From: Draconibacterium sp.
Lineage (GTDB): Bacteria > Bacteroidota > Bacteroidia > Bacteroidales > Prolixibacteraceae
Reading direction: 5' to 3'
NCBI GenBank assembly: GCA_016705335.1
Contig: JADIYN010000022.1
Coordinates: 20,287-84,286 of the forward strand
DNA length: 64,000 nucleotides
Shown: positions 55,609 to 64,000 of the stretch, piece by piece
Layout of the letters: every line of letters begins with the position of its first letter
Position numbering within the stretch: position 1 is the first letter of the stretch
Made by a program: the position numbers and the translations under genes
The notes under the pieces: model-generated
Seen by the model: the letters and a program-made list of their open reading frames with translations, nothing else
Told to the model about the DNA's origin: nothing
Databases searched by the model: none

Positions 55609-56765
55609 ATGAGGCAAGTCATCTTTTTGATATTGAGTATTCTTACTACAGTTACAGTTACCGGTCAGACAACGTCTTTTAGTTTAATGGCGGAAAACCC
55701 CAAATTTAGTCAACAAACAGAAGACAGTATTTTTAATAACAATCCACTTTGCCTGAAATATGTTGAAATGGCAAAAGCGGACACCTTTTATTGGGATCAA
55801 TTTGCTTCATTAAACATTGATAGTATCGCATTACTGCACAAAAGAACAGCCAATGAATTATTCAACCAGACGCTTGATTTCAAACAATCCTGCAATTATT
55901 CAGGGATACCATTCAACCTTTTGGGGACATACTACGAAACAGAGTACAAGAATGACACAAGTACACTTCAAAATATTAAAACGAAGATAAAAGTTTTTGA
56001 TGAAGGATTTACAAGTGGGAAGTTAGTAAATGCAAGCACTCAGGAATGTGAGGAATTATATAAATCGCCTGATTTTCACAATTCATTGTTCGATTCGTAC
56101 ATGCTTGGCCTGGGAGGAAATTATAGTAATTTGTATTATCTAATGGATTTGGACTTTTTTTACGTATGTTTAATGTTCCAACTTCTACGGATTTGGCAGG
56201 TGATAGAAGAATATGGAGCAAAAACAAAGGATCAGGTTATGAAAAAACTGACAATTACAATTACCTCAAAGCATTTACGAAAGATAGTTCGACGTATGTT
56301 GTTTTAATCAGCGAACATGATTACTGTATTTTTGATCAAATTCAGAAAAGAAGTTCTCTGAAATATATGAATCAGGTAAATAGTGATCCATTTCCAAAAG
56401 ATGTGCAAAAAGTTGTAAAATATGTTGTTATAAATTTGAATACAAATGCAATTGAAGAGACTAAGTATCTTCATTTTTCATTCCGTGATAGTTCCTCGAT
56501 TTTTCCTAATCAAGCTGAGTCATATGAAACTTTTTATTATTTAAAAGACGGCAAATATTACCTACGCAAAGTGCATCTTAACCGATTTCGATTCAGTCCC
56601 AGGATTGATGATATTTCTTTGAGCGGGATTTCTTTTCAAGTTGACAGTGTAGTTACAACTGCTGATAAAGTGGAAAGAATTAAAAGTTCTCAGGCAGATA
56701 GACGGAAGGAAAATTATTTTGAACAGAACTTGAAAAGATCAAAATCTATGATAAAGGTAGAATGA
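55609..56765 (+). CDS. Exported hypothetical protein (frameshifted)
   Basis: I use the ATG at 55609 (MRQVIFLILSILTTVTVTGQ), giving a signal peptide. The N-terminal part ends in a frame change near 56160. The second part continues in a neighbouring frame, beginning near MFNVPTSTDLAGDRRIWSKNKGSGYEKT, and reads DSSTYVVLISEHDYCIFDQIQKRSS and YYLKDGKYYLRKVHLNRFRFSPRIDDISLSG to the stop at 56765. About 385 residues joined. The content of Asp, Asn, Ser and Tyr suggests an extracytoplasmic beta-rich domain. No family recognised. Its start overlaps an upstream in-frame region with no clear ribosome-binding site. Confidence 0.55.
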
Positions 56766-56889
56766 TAATTTTTGATATTTCTTAAGCAGTGTTTTCTAAT
56801 GACAGCTACTAACTCCGGATTTTTGACTTCTTTCTTTCTTCCTCATTAATTCATTCATTCACACATTTCTGCATTCATGCATTGTTCCC

Positions 56890-57611
56890 TCACACCACCT
56901 CCATATTCTCCGCCTCAATTATCTTCTCCCCTTTATAACGGAGAAGCAAGTTGGCAACCGCCATTGTGTCCTTTTCGCAATATTTTACAATCCGGTTTAA
57001 ATTGTTGTCTTCCCAGTAAACGCGGGCAACCTGGCTACCATCGATATCGTCTTTTGGTGTTGGGATGCTAAAAAGTTCGCACAACAGCGAAAGCGAAGTG
57101 TAATGTTTGTAATCGCCAAATTTCCAGAGTTGAAGCGTATCGAGCAGTTGATCTTTAATCTCCCACGGTTTTGTGCCGGCAATATCCAGTATTTTGGAAG
57201 GTTCAGTCCATGAACTATTGCGCGCCGGGCGATGTACGGAAAATCAAATTCCTGTCCGTTGTGTGCGCAGAGTTTGCTTTTTCCAGCTTTCATAAATTTT
57301 TGGAGTGCCTGAAAAAAGTTGTTGATCAGTATTTTTTCATTTTCATCATAAAACGATTTCACACGGTAAAATTTCACACCTTCTTTTGTTGTAACATATC
57401 CCATCGAAATACAGATAATCCGGCCAAACTCGGCATAAATACCGGCGCGGTTGTACAAATCTTCGGCAGTTTCGCCTTCATTTAACTGCGACTTCATTTT
57501 GTGTTCCCACAACTTTTGCCAGTTTTCCGAAAGTTTCCCAAACTCCGGGGCAACCGGCGCTGTTTCAATGTCGATAAAAAGAACTTCTTCAATGTTTAAA
57601 TCGTTCAGCAT
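56890..57611 (-). CDS. DnaQ-like 3'-5' exonuclease (frameshifted)
   Basis: The ATG at 57611 (MLNDLNIEEVLFIDIETAPVAPEFGKL) begins with the Exo I motif FIDIETAP (DxE). Exo II is seen in KLCAHNGQEFDFPYIARRAI, and Exo III in VKYCEKDTMAVANLLLRY. A missing A in the run at about 57183 shifts the frame; the joined reading KILDIAGTKPWEIKDQLLDTLQLWKFGDYKHYTSLSLLCELFSIPTPKDD continues. About 240 residues. It resembles the polB-type exonuclease-like proteins of Bacteroidota that act on DNA or RNA. It is eight bases downstream of udk, so the two are probably co-transcribed. Confidence 0.85.
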
Positions 57612-57618
57612 AATGTTG

Positions 57619-58226
57619 TTATTTAAGGATTTGGTTAATGTGGTTAGTAAGTATTTGAATGGCAATCTGGTTTTCCGCCCTGCGGAATAATAATATCGGC
57701 AAAGCGTTTTGTGGGTTCAATAAATTGCAAGTGGCTGGGACGTACTGTTTTTTCATATCGATCCAAAACTTCGTTTACATTTCGGCCACGTTCTTCCATA
57801 TCGCGATGGATAACCCTAGACAAGCGAAGATCAGAATCGCAATCAACAAAAACTTTAATGTCCATTAAATCACGCAATTTCGAATTTGTTAAGCACAAAA
57901 TTCCTTCAATTATAAGCACTTCGCGTGGTTTAATTAACTTAGTTTCTTTTTCTCGGGTGCAGGTAATAAAATGAATAAACTGGTTCCTTGATTGAAATCC
58001 CGTTTTTGAGTTTTTTTACGTCTTCAATCATCAAATCAAACTCAATGGCATCGGGGTGATCATAGTTCTTTTTCCGGCGTTCTTCAAGGCTTAACTCCTT
58101 GTTGTCGTAGTAATAAGAATCATGAGAAAGCACATTTACTTCGCCTTTTGGGAACTGCTGCTGAATTTTTCGTACAACAGTTGTTTTTCCCGATCCTGTT
58201 CCTCCGGCAACGCCAATTACAAGCAT
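57619..58226 (-). CDS. udk: Uridine kinase (frameshifted)
   Basis: The enzyme phosphorylates uridine and cytidine. From 58226 the protein has the P-loop GVAGGTGSGKTTVVRKI, NVLSHDSYYYDNKELSLEERRKKNYDHPDAIEFDLM and SYFYYL-like PVYSFYYL. The frame changes near 57945 and the protein continues TREKETKLIKPREVLIIEGILCLTNSKLRDLMDIKVFVDCDSDLRLSRVIHRDMEERGRN. A second change near 57675 restores ENQIAIQILTNHINQILK to the stop at 57619. Length about 202, normal. The gene next downstream is the exonuclease on the same strand. Confidence 0.93.
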
Positions 58227-58348
58227 AGTTTAATTTTTACAGGTTATTATTTCAGGTTTTTCAGGTTGAATGTTGGAATATACAACACAGAAAACTTACT
58301 TTTGCGCAGGTAAAAATACAAGATAAACAATATAAAATTCAGGTTTTA

Positions 58349-58648
58349 ATGATAAATCACTTAGTTCTTTTTAAATTGAAAGATTATTCAATTGAACAAA
58401 AACCAGCGATAATTGCTGAAATGAAATCACTTTTAGAGGGGTTGAACGGTAAAATCGATGAATTGAAATTGATTGAAGTTGGCGTAAATTACGAGTTGGA
58501 AACAAAAAACTTCGATTTGGCATTGATAACCCATTTCGATTCAATCGGGGATTTGGACAAATACCGTGTTCATCCCGAACATAAAAAAGTAATTGCCCGT
58601 TTTGCCGAATTTAACCTCGATCGTGCCGCTGTGGATTATGAGTTTTAA
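58349..58648 (+). CDS. Dabb-domain (stress-responsive A/B barrel) protein
   Basis: The 99-residue frame reads MINHLVLFKLKDYSIEQKPAIIAEMKSLLEGLNGKIDELKLIEVGVNYELETKNFDLALITHFDSIGDLDKYRVHPEHKKVIARFAEF, which is the Dabb ferredoxin-like fold. The family has been linked with stress response and some act as dimeric ligand-binding or decarboxylase enzymes. Intact. It is followed by a perfect palindrome and then manA on the same strand. Confidence 0.88.
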   Translation: MINHLVLFKLKDYSIEQKPAIIAEMKSLLEGLNGKIDELKLIEVGVNYELETKNFDLALITHFDSIGDLDKYRVHPEHKKVIARFAEFNLDRAAVDYEF

Positions 58649-58653
58649 CTTTG

Positions 58654-58671
58654 TCCCGATAGCTATCGGGA
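58654..58671. repeat. 18-base perfect palindrome TCCCGATAGCTATCGGGA
   Basis: A perfect dyad lies six bases after the Dabb stop. It could form a hairpin in RNA or be a protein-binding site. The core CCCGAT..ATCGGG returns at 61472 (16-base perfect form) and imperfectly at 63195, which suggests a dispersed palindromic family. Confidence 0.7.
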
Positions 58672-58727
58672 TTTAACTTGAATCCTCAACCTGCAACAAG
58701 TAACTTGTAACAAACAATAATATAAAT

Positions 58728-59708
58728 ATGAACACTTTATATCCATTAAAATTCTCTCCCATCTGCCTCGAAAAAATCTGGGGCGGAAACCGTTTGAAAA
58801 CCCTTTTAAATAAAAAATACGATGCAAAAAACTGCGGTGAAAGCTGGGAGATTTCAGGCGTTGAAGGAAATATTTCAGTTGTTGCAAATGGTTTTCTAAA
58901 AGGAAATAATTTGGCCGAACTTGTGGAAATTTACATGGGCGATCTGGTTGGTGACAAAGTGTATGAAAAATTTGGCAACGAGTTTCCGCTTCTCATTAAA
59001 TTTATCGATCCTCAGGATGATCTTTCAATTCAGGTTCATCCGAACGACGAATTATCGAAAGAACGTCACAATGCTTTTGGTAAAACAGAAATGTGGTATG
59101 TTGTTGATGTTACCGAAGGAGCATTGATAAATTCAGGATTTAACCAACCTGTTGACAGGGAAAAATATATTGAATACCTTGAGAATGGGAGTTTAATTGA
59201 CCTTTTAAAATACGATGAGGTAAAAGTTGGAGATGTGTTTTTTATTCCGGCAGGGCGTGTTCATGCAATTGGCAAAGGTTCAATGGTAACTGAAATCCAG
59301 CAAACTTCAGACGTTACATACCGTATTTTTGATTATAACCGAACCGATGAAAAAGGCAATTTAAGAGAACTTCATACTGAACTTGCTTTGGATGCTATCG
59401 ATTTTTCATATCTCGATGATTACAAAACAAAATACACCCCCGTTCCAAACAAATCAACTGAAATTGTTAGTTGCAAATATTTTACAACAAATATTCTTGA
59501 GTTCGATAAAACCATCGAAAAAGACTATTTTAAAATCGATTCGTTTGTGATTTACATTACGCTCGAAGGAAATTTTGAAATTGAAACCGAAGCCGGCACA
59601 GAAAAAATTGCCAAAGGAGAAACGGTTTTAATACCTGCCAGCATTGATATTTTAAAAATCAAACCAATTAACGGAAAAGTAAAACTACTTGAAGTTTATA
59701 TTCAATAA
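58728..59708 (+). CDS. manA: Mannose-6-phosphate isomerase, class I
   Basis: The enzyme interconverts mannose 6-phosphate and fructose 6-phosphate. The 326-residue frame is intact and begins MNTLYPLKFSPICLEKIWGGNRL. Zinc ligands are in LSIQVHPND (Gln and His), KTEMWYV (Glu) and FFIPAGRVHAIGKG (His). The C-terminal domain has TEIQQTSDVTYRIFDYNR, with the active-site region. It is near the Dabb gene and upstream of engB, but the gaps do not prove an operon. Confidence 0.95.
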   Translation: MNTLYPLKFSPICLEKIWGGNRLKTLLNKKYDAKNCGESWEISGVEGNISVVANGFLKGNNLAELVEIYMGDLVGDKVYEKFGNEFPLLIKFIDPQDDLSIQVHPNDELSKERHNAFGKTEMWYVVDVTEGALINSGFNQPVDREKYIEYLENGSLIDLLKYDEVKVGDVFFIPAGRVHAIGKGSMVTEIQQTSDVTYRIFDYNRTDEKGNLRELHTELALDAIDFSYLDDYKTKYTPVPNKSTEIVSCKYFTTNILEFDKTIEKDYFKIDSFVIYITLEGNFEIETEAGTEKIAKGETVLIPASIDILKIKPINGKVKLLEVYIQ

Positions 59709-59767
59709 ATATAATAACTGCTTTATTTTTTTTAATTTAAAGCGTTCAATTAAAACATTTTGCCTTC

Positions 59768-60361
59768 ATGGAAATCAAAGAAGCCCGTTTTGTAATGAGC
59801 AACACCGATGTTAAAGTGCCCGGCGCCTGATAAGCCCGAATATGCATTCATCGGCCGGTCGAATGTGGGTAAATCATCGTTAATTAACAGGATAACTAAC
59901 AAAAAATCGTTGGCAAAATATCCGGCAAACCTGGTAAGACACGTTTGATTAATCATTTTTTGATAAACGAAGAATGGTATCTGGTCGATTTGCCCGGTTA
60001 TGGATATGCCGAAGTTCCAAAAAAAGAACGCCTGAAATGGGAGCAATTTATTAAGCGGTATATCCTGCAACGTGAAAATTTGTACTGCCTGTTTGTTTTG
60101 GTCGATTCGCGGCACGAACCGCAAAAACCTGATCTCGATTTTATGGAATGGCTCGGAATCAGCCAGGTTCCGTTTACAATTGTTTTTACAAAAACCGATA
60201 AACTGAGACCCGAAGAACTTAAAACAAACCTGAAAAACTACGAGGAAAAGATGTTCGAAACATGGGAAACAATGCCCGGTTATTACATTTCATCGGCAGA
60301 AACTGGCACAGGTACAAATGAATTACTTGATTTTATTGAGCATTTAAATTCGGAGGAATAG
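59768..60361 (+). CDS. engB: Ribosome biogenesis GTPase EngB/YsxC (frameshifted)
   Basis: A GTPase needed for large-subunit assembly. From ATG 59768 the reading MEIKEARFVMSNTDVK leads, after a frame change near 59820, to PEYAFIGRSNVGKSSLINRI (G1), and after a missing A near 59915 to ISGKPGKTRLINHFL (G2). Then DLPGYGYAEVPKKERLKWEQF (G3), FTKTDKL (G4) and ISSAETGTGTNELL (G5) follow. Joined length about 198 is normal. It is an essential family in many bacteria, so the breaks are probably errors. Confidence 0.92.
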
Positions 60362-60427
60362 CATTCCAATCTTAAAAATAAGACAAGTAAATAGAATTAT
60401 AAAAAACAATTTAAAAACGAAAGTTGT

Positions 60428-60435
60428 TAACTTTG
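60428..60435 (+). promoter_or_regulatory. -7 promoter element TAACTTTG of prs
   Basis: TAACTTTG matches TAnnTTTG and lies 31 bases before the prs ATG. Upstream is an A/T-rich region with no clear TTTG at the expected spacing. Confidence 0.6.
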
Positions 60436-60466
60436 TCGCGATTTAATCTGAAAAAATCATCAAAAA

Positions 60467-61410
60467 ATGGCCAAAAATCATAAGTCAATAAAAATTTTCG
60501 GTTGCAGGGCTTCCCAATATTTAGCTGAAAAAATTTGCGATAGCCTGGATGTTGATCTTGGAAAATCATCCTGTCCGGTATTTGCTGATGGCGAGTTTGA
60601 GCCATGTTATGAAGAAACCATTCGTGGTTCACATGTTTTTATCGTCCAGTCAACGCCTCCTCCTGCCGATAATTTGCTTGAACTTTTATTAATGATTGAC
60701 GCGGCAAAACGCGCAAGTGCTTACAAAGTTATAGCTGTTATACCTTATTTTGGTTATGCACGTCAGGACAGAAAGGACAAACCGCGTGTTTCGATAGGTG
60801 CGAAACTGGTTGCCGATTTGTTGTCGGCTGCCGGTGTTGACAGGATAATTACAATGGATTTGCATGCCGACCAAATTCAGGGTTTTTTCAATGTTCCGGT
60901 TGATCATTTATATGCTTCGGCACTTTTTGTACCTTATATTGAAAAATGGGGCTCGAAAATATTGTTGTCGCGTCGCCTGATGTTGGCGGTACAAAACGGG
61001 CCAATACTTATGCAAAAATGTTGGAGACCGAAATGGTAATTTGCCATAAAACCCGTGCAAAAGCAAACGAAGTGGGCAGCATGACAGTGATTGGCGATGT
61101 GGTTGGTAAAGATGTTATAATTGTTGACGACATGATCGACACTGCCGGAACCATTTCAAAAGCTGCCAACCTGATGAAAAATGTTGGGGCGAGAAGTGTC
61201 AGGGCATTTGCAGCTCACGGTGTACTTTCGGGACCTGCAGTTGAACGGATTGAAAAATCGCAATTGGAAGCAGTATATTTTACCGATTCAATTCAAAACA
61301 ACAAACCGCACAGCGATAAAATCAAATATATTTCAGTAGCCGAAGCTTTTGGACAGGCAATTGGAAGGGTCTATAAAAATCAATCAATCAGTTCGCTTTA
61401 TTACAAGTAA
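60467..61410 (+). CDS. prs: Ribose-phosphate pyrophosphokinase (frameshifted)
   Basis: PRPP synthase supplies PRPP for nucleotides, His and Trp. The frame from 60467 has GCRASQYLAEKICDSLDVDLGKSSCPVFADGE and YEETIRGSHVFIVQSTPPPADNLLELLLMIDAAKRASA, then IPYFGYARQDRKDKPRVSIGAKLVADLL and MDLHADQIQGFFNVPVDHLYA. At about 60950 a missing G in TGGGGC shifts frame; the continuation GLENIVVASPDVGGTKRAN, IVDDMIDTAGTISKAANLMK (PRPP loop) and VRAFAAHGVLSGPAVERIE is correct. Joined length about 315. It is first in the prs-rplY-pth-hslR group. Confidence 0.96.
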
Positions 61411-61414
61411 TTTA

Positions 61415-61422
61415 TATATTTG
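61415..61422 (+). promoter_or_regulatory. -7 promoter element TATATTTG of rplY
   Basis: TATATTTG fits TAnnTTTG. TTCG at 61392-61395 is spaced exactly 19 bases upstream, a partial -33 match. Transcription would start at about 61430, about 100 bases before rplY. Confidence 0.65.
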
Positions 61423-61471
61423 CACCGCTTTTTCCACAGGCAAGCGCATTGTTACTTATGCATGCTGTTTG

Positions 61472-61487
61472 TCCCGATTAATCGGGA
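61472..61487 (+). promoter_or_regulatory. Palindrome in the rplY leader, TCCCGATTAATCGGGA
   Basis: A 16-base perfect dyad lies about 40 bases before the rplY start, inside the predicted untranslated leader. As RNA it can make a stable short hairpin. It may regulate rplY or be one of the dispersed TCCCGAT palindromes. Confidence 0.45.
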
Positions 61488-61526
61488 AGGACTGAGTACC
61501 ATAATAGTTAACGTAAAAAATTAAAA

Positions 61527-62146
61527 ATGAAAACATTAGTAGTAAAAGGGCAAAAAAGAGAAGCTCTTGGTAAAAAAGATGCCAAATCACTTCGTACAAA
61601 GGAATTGGTTCCTGCAGTTTTATATGGTGCCGGCGAACCGGTACATTTTTCTGTGCCATTTAGTGAAATGCGCCAGGTCGTTTATTCTCCGGGAGTGTTT
61701 TTAATCGATTTGGATATTGACGGAACTGTTTATCATGCAATGATGCAGGATATTCAATGGCACGCTGTTGAAGAACAAATATTGCATATCGATTTCCTTA
61801 AAATCGAAGACAATAAAAAAATTAAAATTGATGTTCCTGTAAAAGTTAAAGGTTTGGCAAAGGGTATCAAAGCAGGGGTAAACTAAAAACAAATTTACGC
61901 CGGCTGAAGGTTAAAGCTTTAGCTAAAGATTTACCTGATAATATTGAAATAGATGTTACAAAACTGGCAATTGGACAAAGTATTAAAGTAGCCGATTTGT
62001 CGTTGAAAAATATCGAAATCCTTGATAAGAAAACAAATGTTGTTGTAGCTGTAACAATTACAAGGGCTGCAAGATCAGCAGCAGGTGCGGCAGTTGATGA
62101 AGAAGAAGAAACTGAAACAGCAACAGAGGAAACAGCAAACGAATAA
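61527..62146 (+). CDS. rplY: 50S ribosomal protein L25/general stress protein Ctc (frameshifted)
   Basis: L25 binds 5S rRNA. The N-terminal part (MKTLVVKGQKREALGKKDAKSLRTKELVPAVLYG) has the L25 domain with IQWHAVEEQILHIDFLKI. At about 61877 one G is missing from a run (GCAGGGGTAAACTAA), so the frame shifts. The restored continuation GGKLKTNLRRLKVKALAKDLPDNIEIDVTKLAIGQSIKVADL is the C-terminal Ctc/TL5 domain, and the protein ends with an acidic tail EEEETETATEETANE. Joined length about 206. It is followed by pth at 18 bases. Confidence 0.95.
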
Positions 62147-62164
62147 GAACTAAAATTAAATTCT

Positions 62165-62728
62165 GTGAAGTATCTAATTGCCGGACTCGGTAATATAGGG
62201 GCAGAATATAAAAATACACGCCATAATATTGGCTTTCAAATATTGGATGCTCTTGCCGGGGCGTCCAATATTAGTTTTAACGACAAGCGTTATGGTTTTG
62301 TGGCCGAGTATAAATACAAAGCCCGTACTTTTATTTTGCTGAAACCCACCACCTACATGAATTTGAGTGGCAGGGCAGTGGCGTTTTGGCTTCAAAAAGA
62401 AAGCATTGAAATCTCAAACCTGCTTGTTTTGGTCGATGATTTGGCTTTGCCGTTTGGAACAATTCGTGTCCGTGCCAAAGGAAGTGCCGGTGGCCACAAT
62501 GGTTTGGAAAATATAAACCAGGTTCTGGGGCGTAATGATTATGCACGCTTAAGGTTTGGAATTGGCGATAATTTCCATAAAGGATTTCAGGTTGACTATG
62601 TTTTGGGTGAATGGGACAGGGAAGAAACAAAAGAACTTCCCGGGAAAATAGATACCTGTATCGAAATCATCAATAGTTTTGGAACCATCGGAACCGAACG
62701 AACGATGAATTTTTATAACAAAAAATAG
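62165..62728 (+). CDS. pth: Peptidyl-tRNA hydrolase
   Basis: Pth frees peptides from tRNAs that drop off the ribosome. A GTG start at 62165 gives MKYLIAGLGNIGAEYKNTRHNIGFQILDALA, with the catalytic His in TRHNIGF and conserved Asn. Then LKPTTYMNLSGRAVAFWL, LLVLVDDLALPFGTIRVRAKGSAGGHNGLENI, and LRFGIGDN follow. Length 187, intact. It overlaps nothing and lies between rplY and hslR. Confidence 0.97.
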   Translation: MKYLIAGLGNIGAEYKNTRHNIGFQILDALAGASNISFNDKRYGFVAEYKYKARTFILLKPTTYMNLSGRAVAFWLQKESIEISNLLVLVDDLALPFGTIRVRAKGSAGGHNGLENINQVLGRNDYARLRFGIGDNFHKGFQVDYVLGEWDREETKELPGKIDTCIEIINSFGTIGTERTMNFYNKK

Positions 62729-62732
62729 TAAA

Positions 62733-63108
62733 ATGGCTGAGGATGTGCGCGTTGATAAATGGTTGTGGGCTGTACGGATTTATAAAACCCGAAGCCAGGC
62801 ATCAGAAGCGTGCCGGAAAGGTCATGTTTCCATAGGGAATTTACCTGTAAAACCTTCGCGGGCAGTGCATCTTGGTGAAGTTGTTAAAGTCAGAAAATCA
62901 CCGGTAGTTCGCAGTTTTAAAATTCTCGGTTTGGCAGAAAAACGGATGTCGGCAAAATTAACTGCTGATTTTTTGAAGATGTAACACCTGAAGAAGAAAT
63001 CGAAATTCAGGAAATGCAAAAGAATATGCGCTGGATAACGCGCGACAGAGGAACCGGCCGTCCAACAAAAAAGACCGTCGTGAATTGGATGATTTTTTTG
63101 ATATATAG
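62733..63108 (+). CDS. hslR: S4-domain RNA-binding protein, HslR/Hsp15 family (frameshifted)
   Basis: The family recycles 50S subunits that carry free nascent chains. From ATG 62733 the protein starts MAEDVRVDKWLWAVRIYKTRSQASEACRKGHVSIGNLPVKPSRAVHLGEVVKV, the S4 domain. The frame changes at about 62975 and again near 63075 at runs of T and A. The restored C-terminal part DVTPEEEIEIQEMQKNMRWITRDRGTGRPTKK and ELDDFFDI is typical. Joined length about 125. It starts four bases after pth. Confidence 0.9.
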
Positions 63109-63231
63109 TTAGTTCAGAGTTTCGGGTTCAGAGATTTCGATTCCGGACTTTAAATCTGCCCATCTTCATGTGAACCAAGAACACTCTGAACTTTATCCGA
63201 AAGTTATCGGGATTAAACTTTAAACATTCTT

Positions 63232-63772
63232 ATGCTTGTCGCACAACAAAAACGAAAAGAAAATATTGCCGAATACATTCTCTATTTATTTCAGATCGAA
63301 GATTTGATCAGGGCTTTTCAATTCAATATTTCAAGCATTGAAACAAACCTGGTTTCACAATATCAGGCTGAAGAAAATACAAAAAAGGAAATAACAGAAT
63401 GGTATAAAAACCTGGTTGTTATGATGGAGAAGGAAAGAATTTAGGAGAAAGGTCATTTACAGTTTTTGTCAAACCTGACAAATGATTTAAATGAACTCCA
63501 TTTGAAACTTATGGAATCAGGAATTGACAAAGTTTATGTCAGCGAATTTCAAAACATTTTGGGATTGATTACTGAACTGAGTATGAAGGGTAATATAATA
63601 AAAAATGATGTATAAATCAGTTTGGACGCGGTTTATGGTTTCCTTCTTTTAAAATGCAAAAAAGGAAATCACCGAAGAAACTACTGAAGCAATTAAAAGG
63701 ATAAGTATTTGGTTGGCAAATCTTTCAAGATTGTTCAAAGATTTTGAGTCGGGCGATTTGGAATTGGAATAA
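63232..63772 (+). CDS. DUF4924 family protein (interrupted)
   Basis: The start MLVAQQKRKENIAEYILYLFQIEDLIRAFQFNISSIE is the typical DUF4924 N-terminus. In the same frame there are stops after EKERI (63442) and after KNDV (63613), and a frame change near 63660 at a run of A. The restored parts read GHLQFLSNLTNDLNELHLKLMESG, YGFLLLK, and EITEETTEAIKRISIWLANLSRLFKDF. About 180 residues. The family occurs with rplY-pth-hslR in Bacteroidota and has no known function. Two in-frame stops make decay a little more likely here than elsewhere, but both may be errors. Confidence 0.8.
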
Positions 63773-63785
63773 TACCGAAATTCAT

Positions 63786-63902
63786 TTAATTACCGCCAAA
63801 AATTTTAACTCCAAAGTAAATTGATAATAAGAGGAATAGAATAATCAGTAAAAAGTATACAGCAATTCGCAGTTCCTGGCGATACTTGTCATTCATTTTC
63901 AT
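63786..63902 (-). CDS. Small membrane protein (38 residues)
   Basis: An intact frame from ATG 63902 reads MKMNDKYRQELRIAVYFLLIILFLLLSIYFGVKIFGGN (38 residues, written here as two halves: a basic head to about residue 12 and one membrane helix to about 33). A purine-rich AGAAGGAA sits before the start. Coding is supported by the single hydrophobic helix and the charge pattern only. It is convergent with the DUF4924 gene. The same frame is open upstream for about 20 codons without another ATG, so the start could differ. Confidence 0.45.
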   Translation of the reverse strand: MKMNDKYRQELRIAVYFLLIILFLLLSIYFGVKIFGGN

Positions 63903-64000
63903 TTCCTTCTTTTTTAAACCAATAAAAGCTGAAAGCGAATTTAAAATCTCTGTGTATAAACACTTTTGCGCTTACGAATTTAGTTAAATAAAGTTTGCAA

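Noticed and set aside
1..64000. Programmed frameshifting as the cause of the many frame changes
   Set aside because: No common slippery heptamer and stem structure; breaks sit in different homopolymers and in genes not known to frameshift. Sequencing error is simpler.
1..64000. tRNA, rRNA, tmRNA or CRISPR features
   Set aside because: No tRNA T-arm signature in cloverleaf context, no rRNA-like stretch, no regular spaced repeats were seen by eye; a dedicated search was not possible.

Overview
The window is AT-rich DNA from a member of the Bacteroidota, most likely an anaerobic, marine or sediment type near Marinilabiliales/Prolixibacteraceae. This is an inference from several marks: TTTG-N19-TAnnTTTG promoters, a protein with a type IX secretion C-terminal signal (CotH family), the lineage-typical families DUF3098, DUF4924, DUF5715, DUF5522 and DUF6787, the gene orders ftsX-DUF3098-truB-queA and prs-rplY-pth-hslR-DUF4924, and the [FeFe]-hydrogenase maturases. 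No rRNA, tRNA, CRISPR array, prophage or intact insertion sequence was seen.

Layout. 1-3.0 kb: two broken lipoprotein genes (one with a HELGH zinc-protease motif) and remnants of toxin-antitoxin genes. 3.0-7.3 kb (minus strand): methyltransferase, queA, truB, DUF3098, ftsX. 7.5-10.3 kb (plus): rplM-rpsI-rpsB-tsf with a clear promoter and structured leaders. 10.3-18.9 kb: exported CotH-like protein, exported MsrA, small membrane proteins, a serine hydrolase, a plug-only TonB protein, fmt. 19.3-19.7 kb: an aberrant homopolymer tract. 19.7-25.7 kb (minus): EamA permease, TlpA-like lipoprotein, acyl-CoA dehydrogenase with etfA and etfB. 26-28 kb: exported sugar-isomerase-like protein and two small lipocalin-like proteins. 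28.0-36.3 kb: H-cluster maturation locus (hydF, two exported Cys-rich small proteins, an aspartase-like lyase, hydG, a TM1266-like regulator, a MORN/TonB protein, divergent hydE). 36.4-48.9 kb: DUF5715, GH29 fucosidase, cutC, miaA, thioesterase, map, an ExDWM-repeat exported protein, a beta-propeller, a GroES-like protein, aminotransferase, HAD and EEP enzymes. 49-54.2 kb: lipoprotein/beta-barrel pair, uvrB, higBA. 54.4-63.9 kb: Yip1, smpB, exonuclease, udk, manA, engB, prs, rplY, pth, hslR, DUF4924.

About 26 genes, including essential ones (tsf, truB, engB, prs, rplY), are interrupted by single-base changes of frame, mostly in homopolymers. With the low-complexity tract at 19.4-19.7 kb this points to uncorrected sequencing or assembly indels, not gene decay. 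I give one joined coordinate range for each such gene and mark where the frame changes.

The most interesting part is the hydrogenase maturation locus. HydE, HydG and HydF build the H-cluster, the aspartase-like lyase probably supplies ammonia or nitrogen metabolism for the bridging ligand, and the TM1266-like protein is a putative regulator. Two related exported proteins with Cys/Lys/Ala-rich repeats sit inside this locus and have no function that I recognise. The structural hydrogenase is not in the window.
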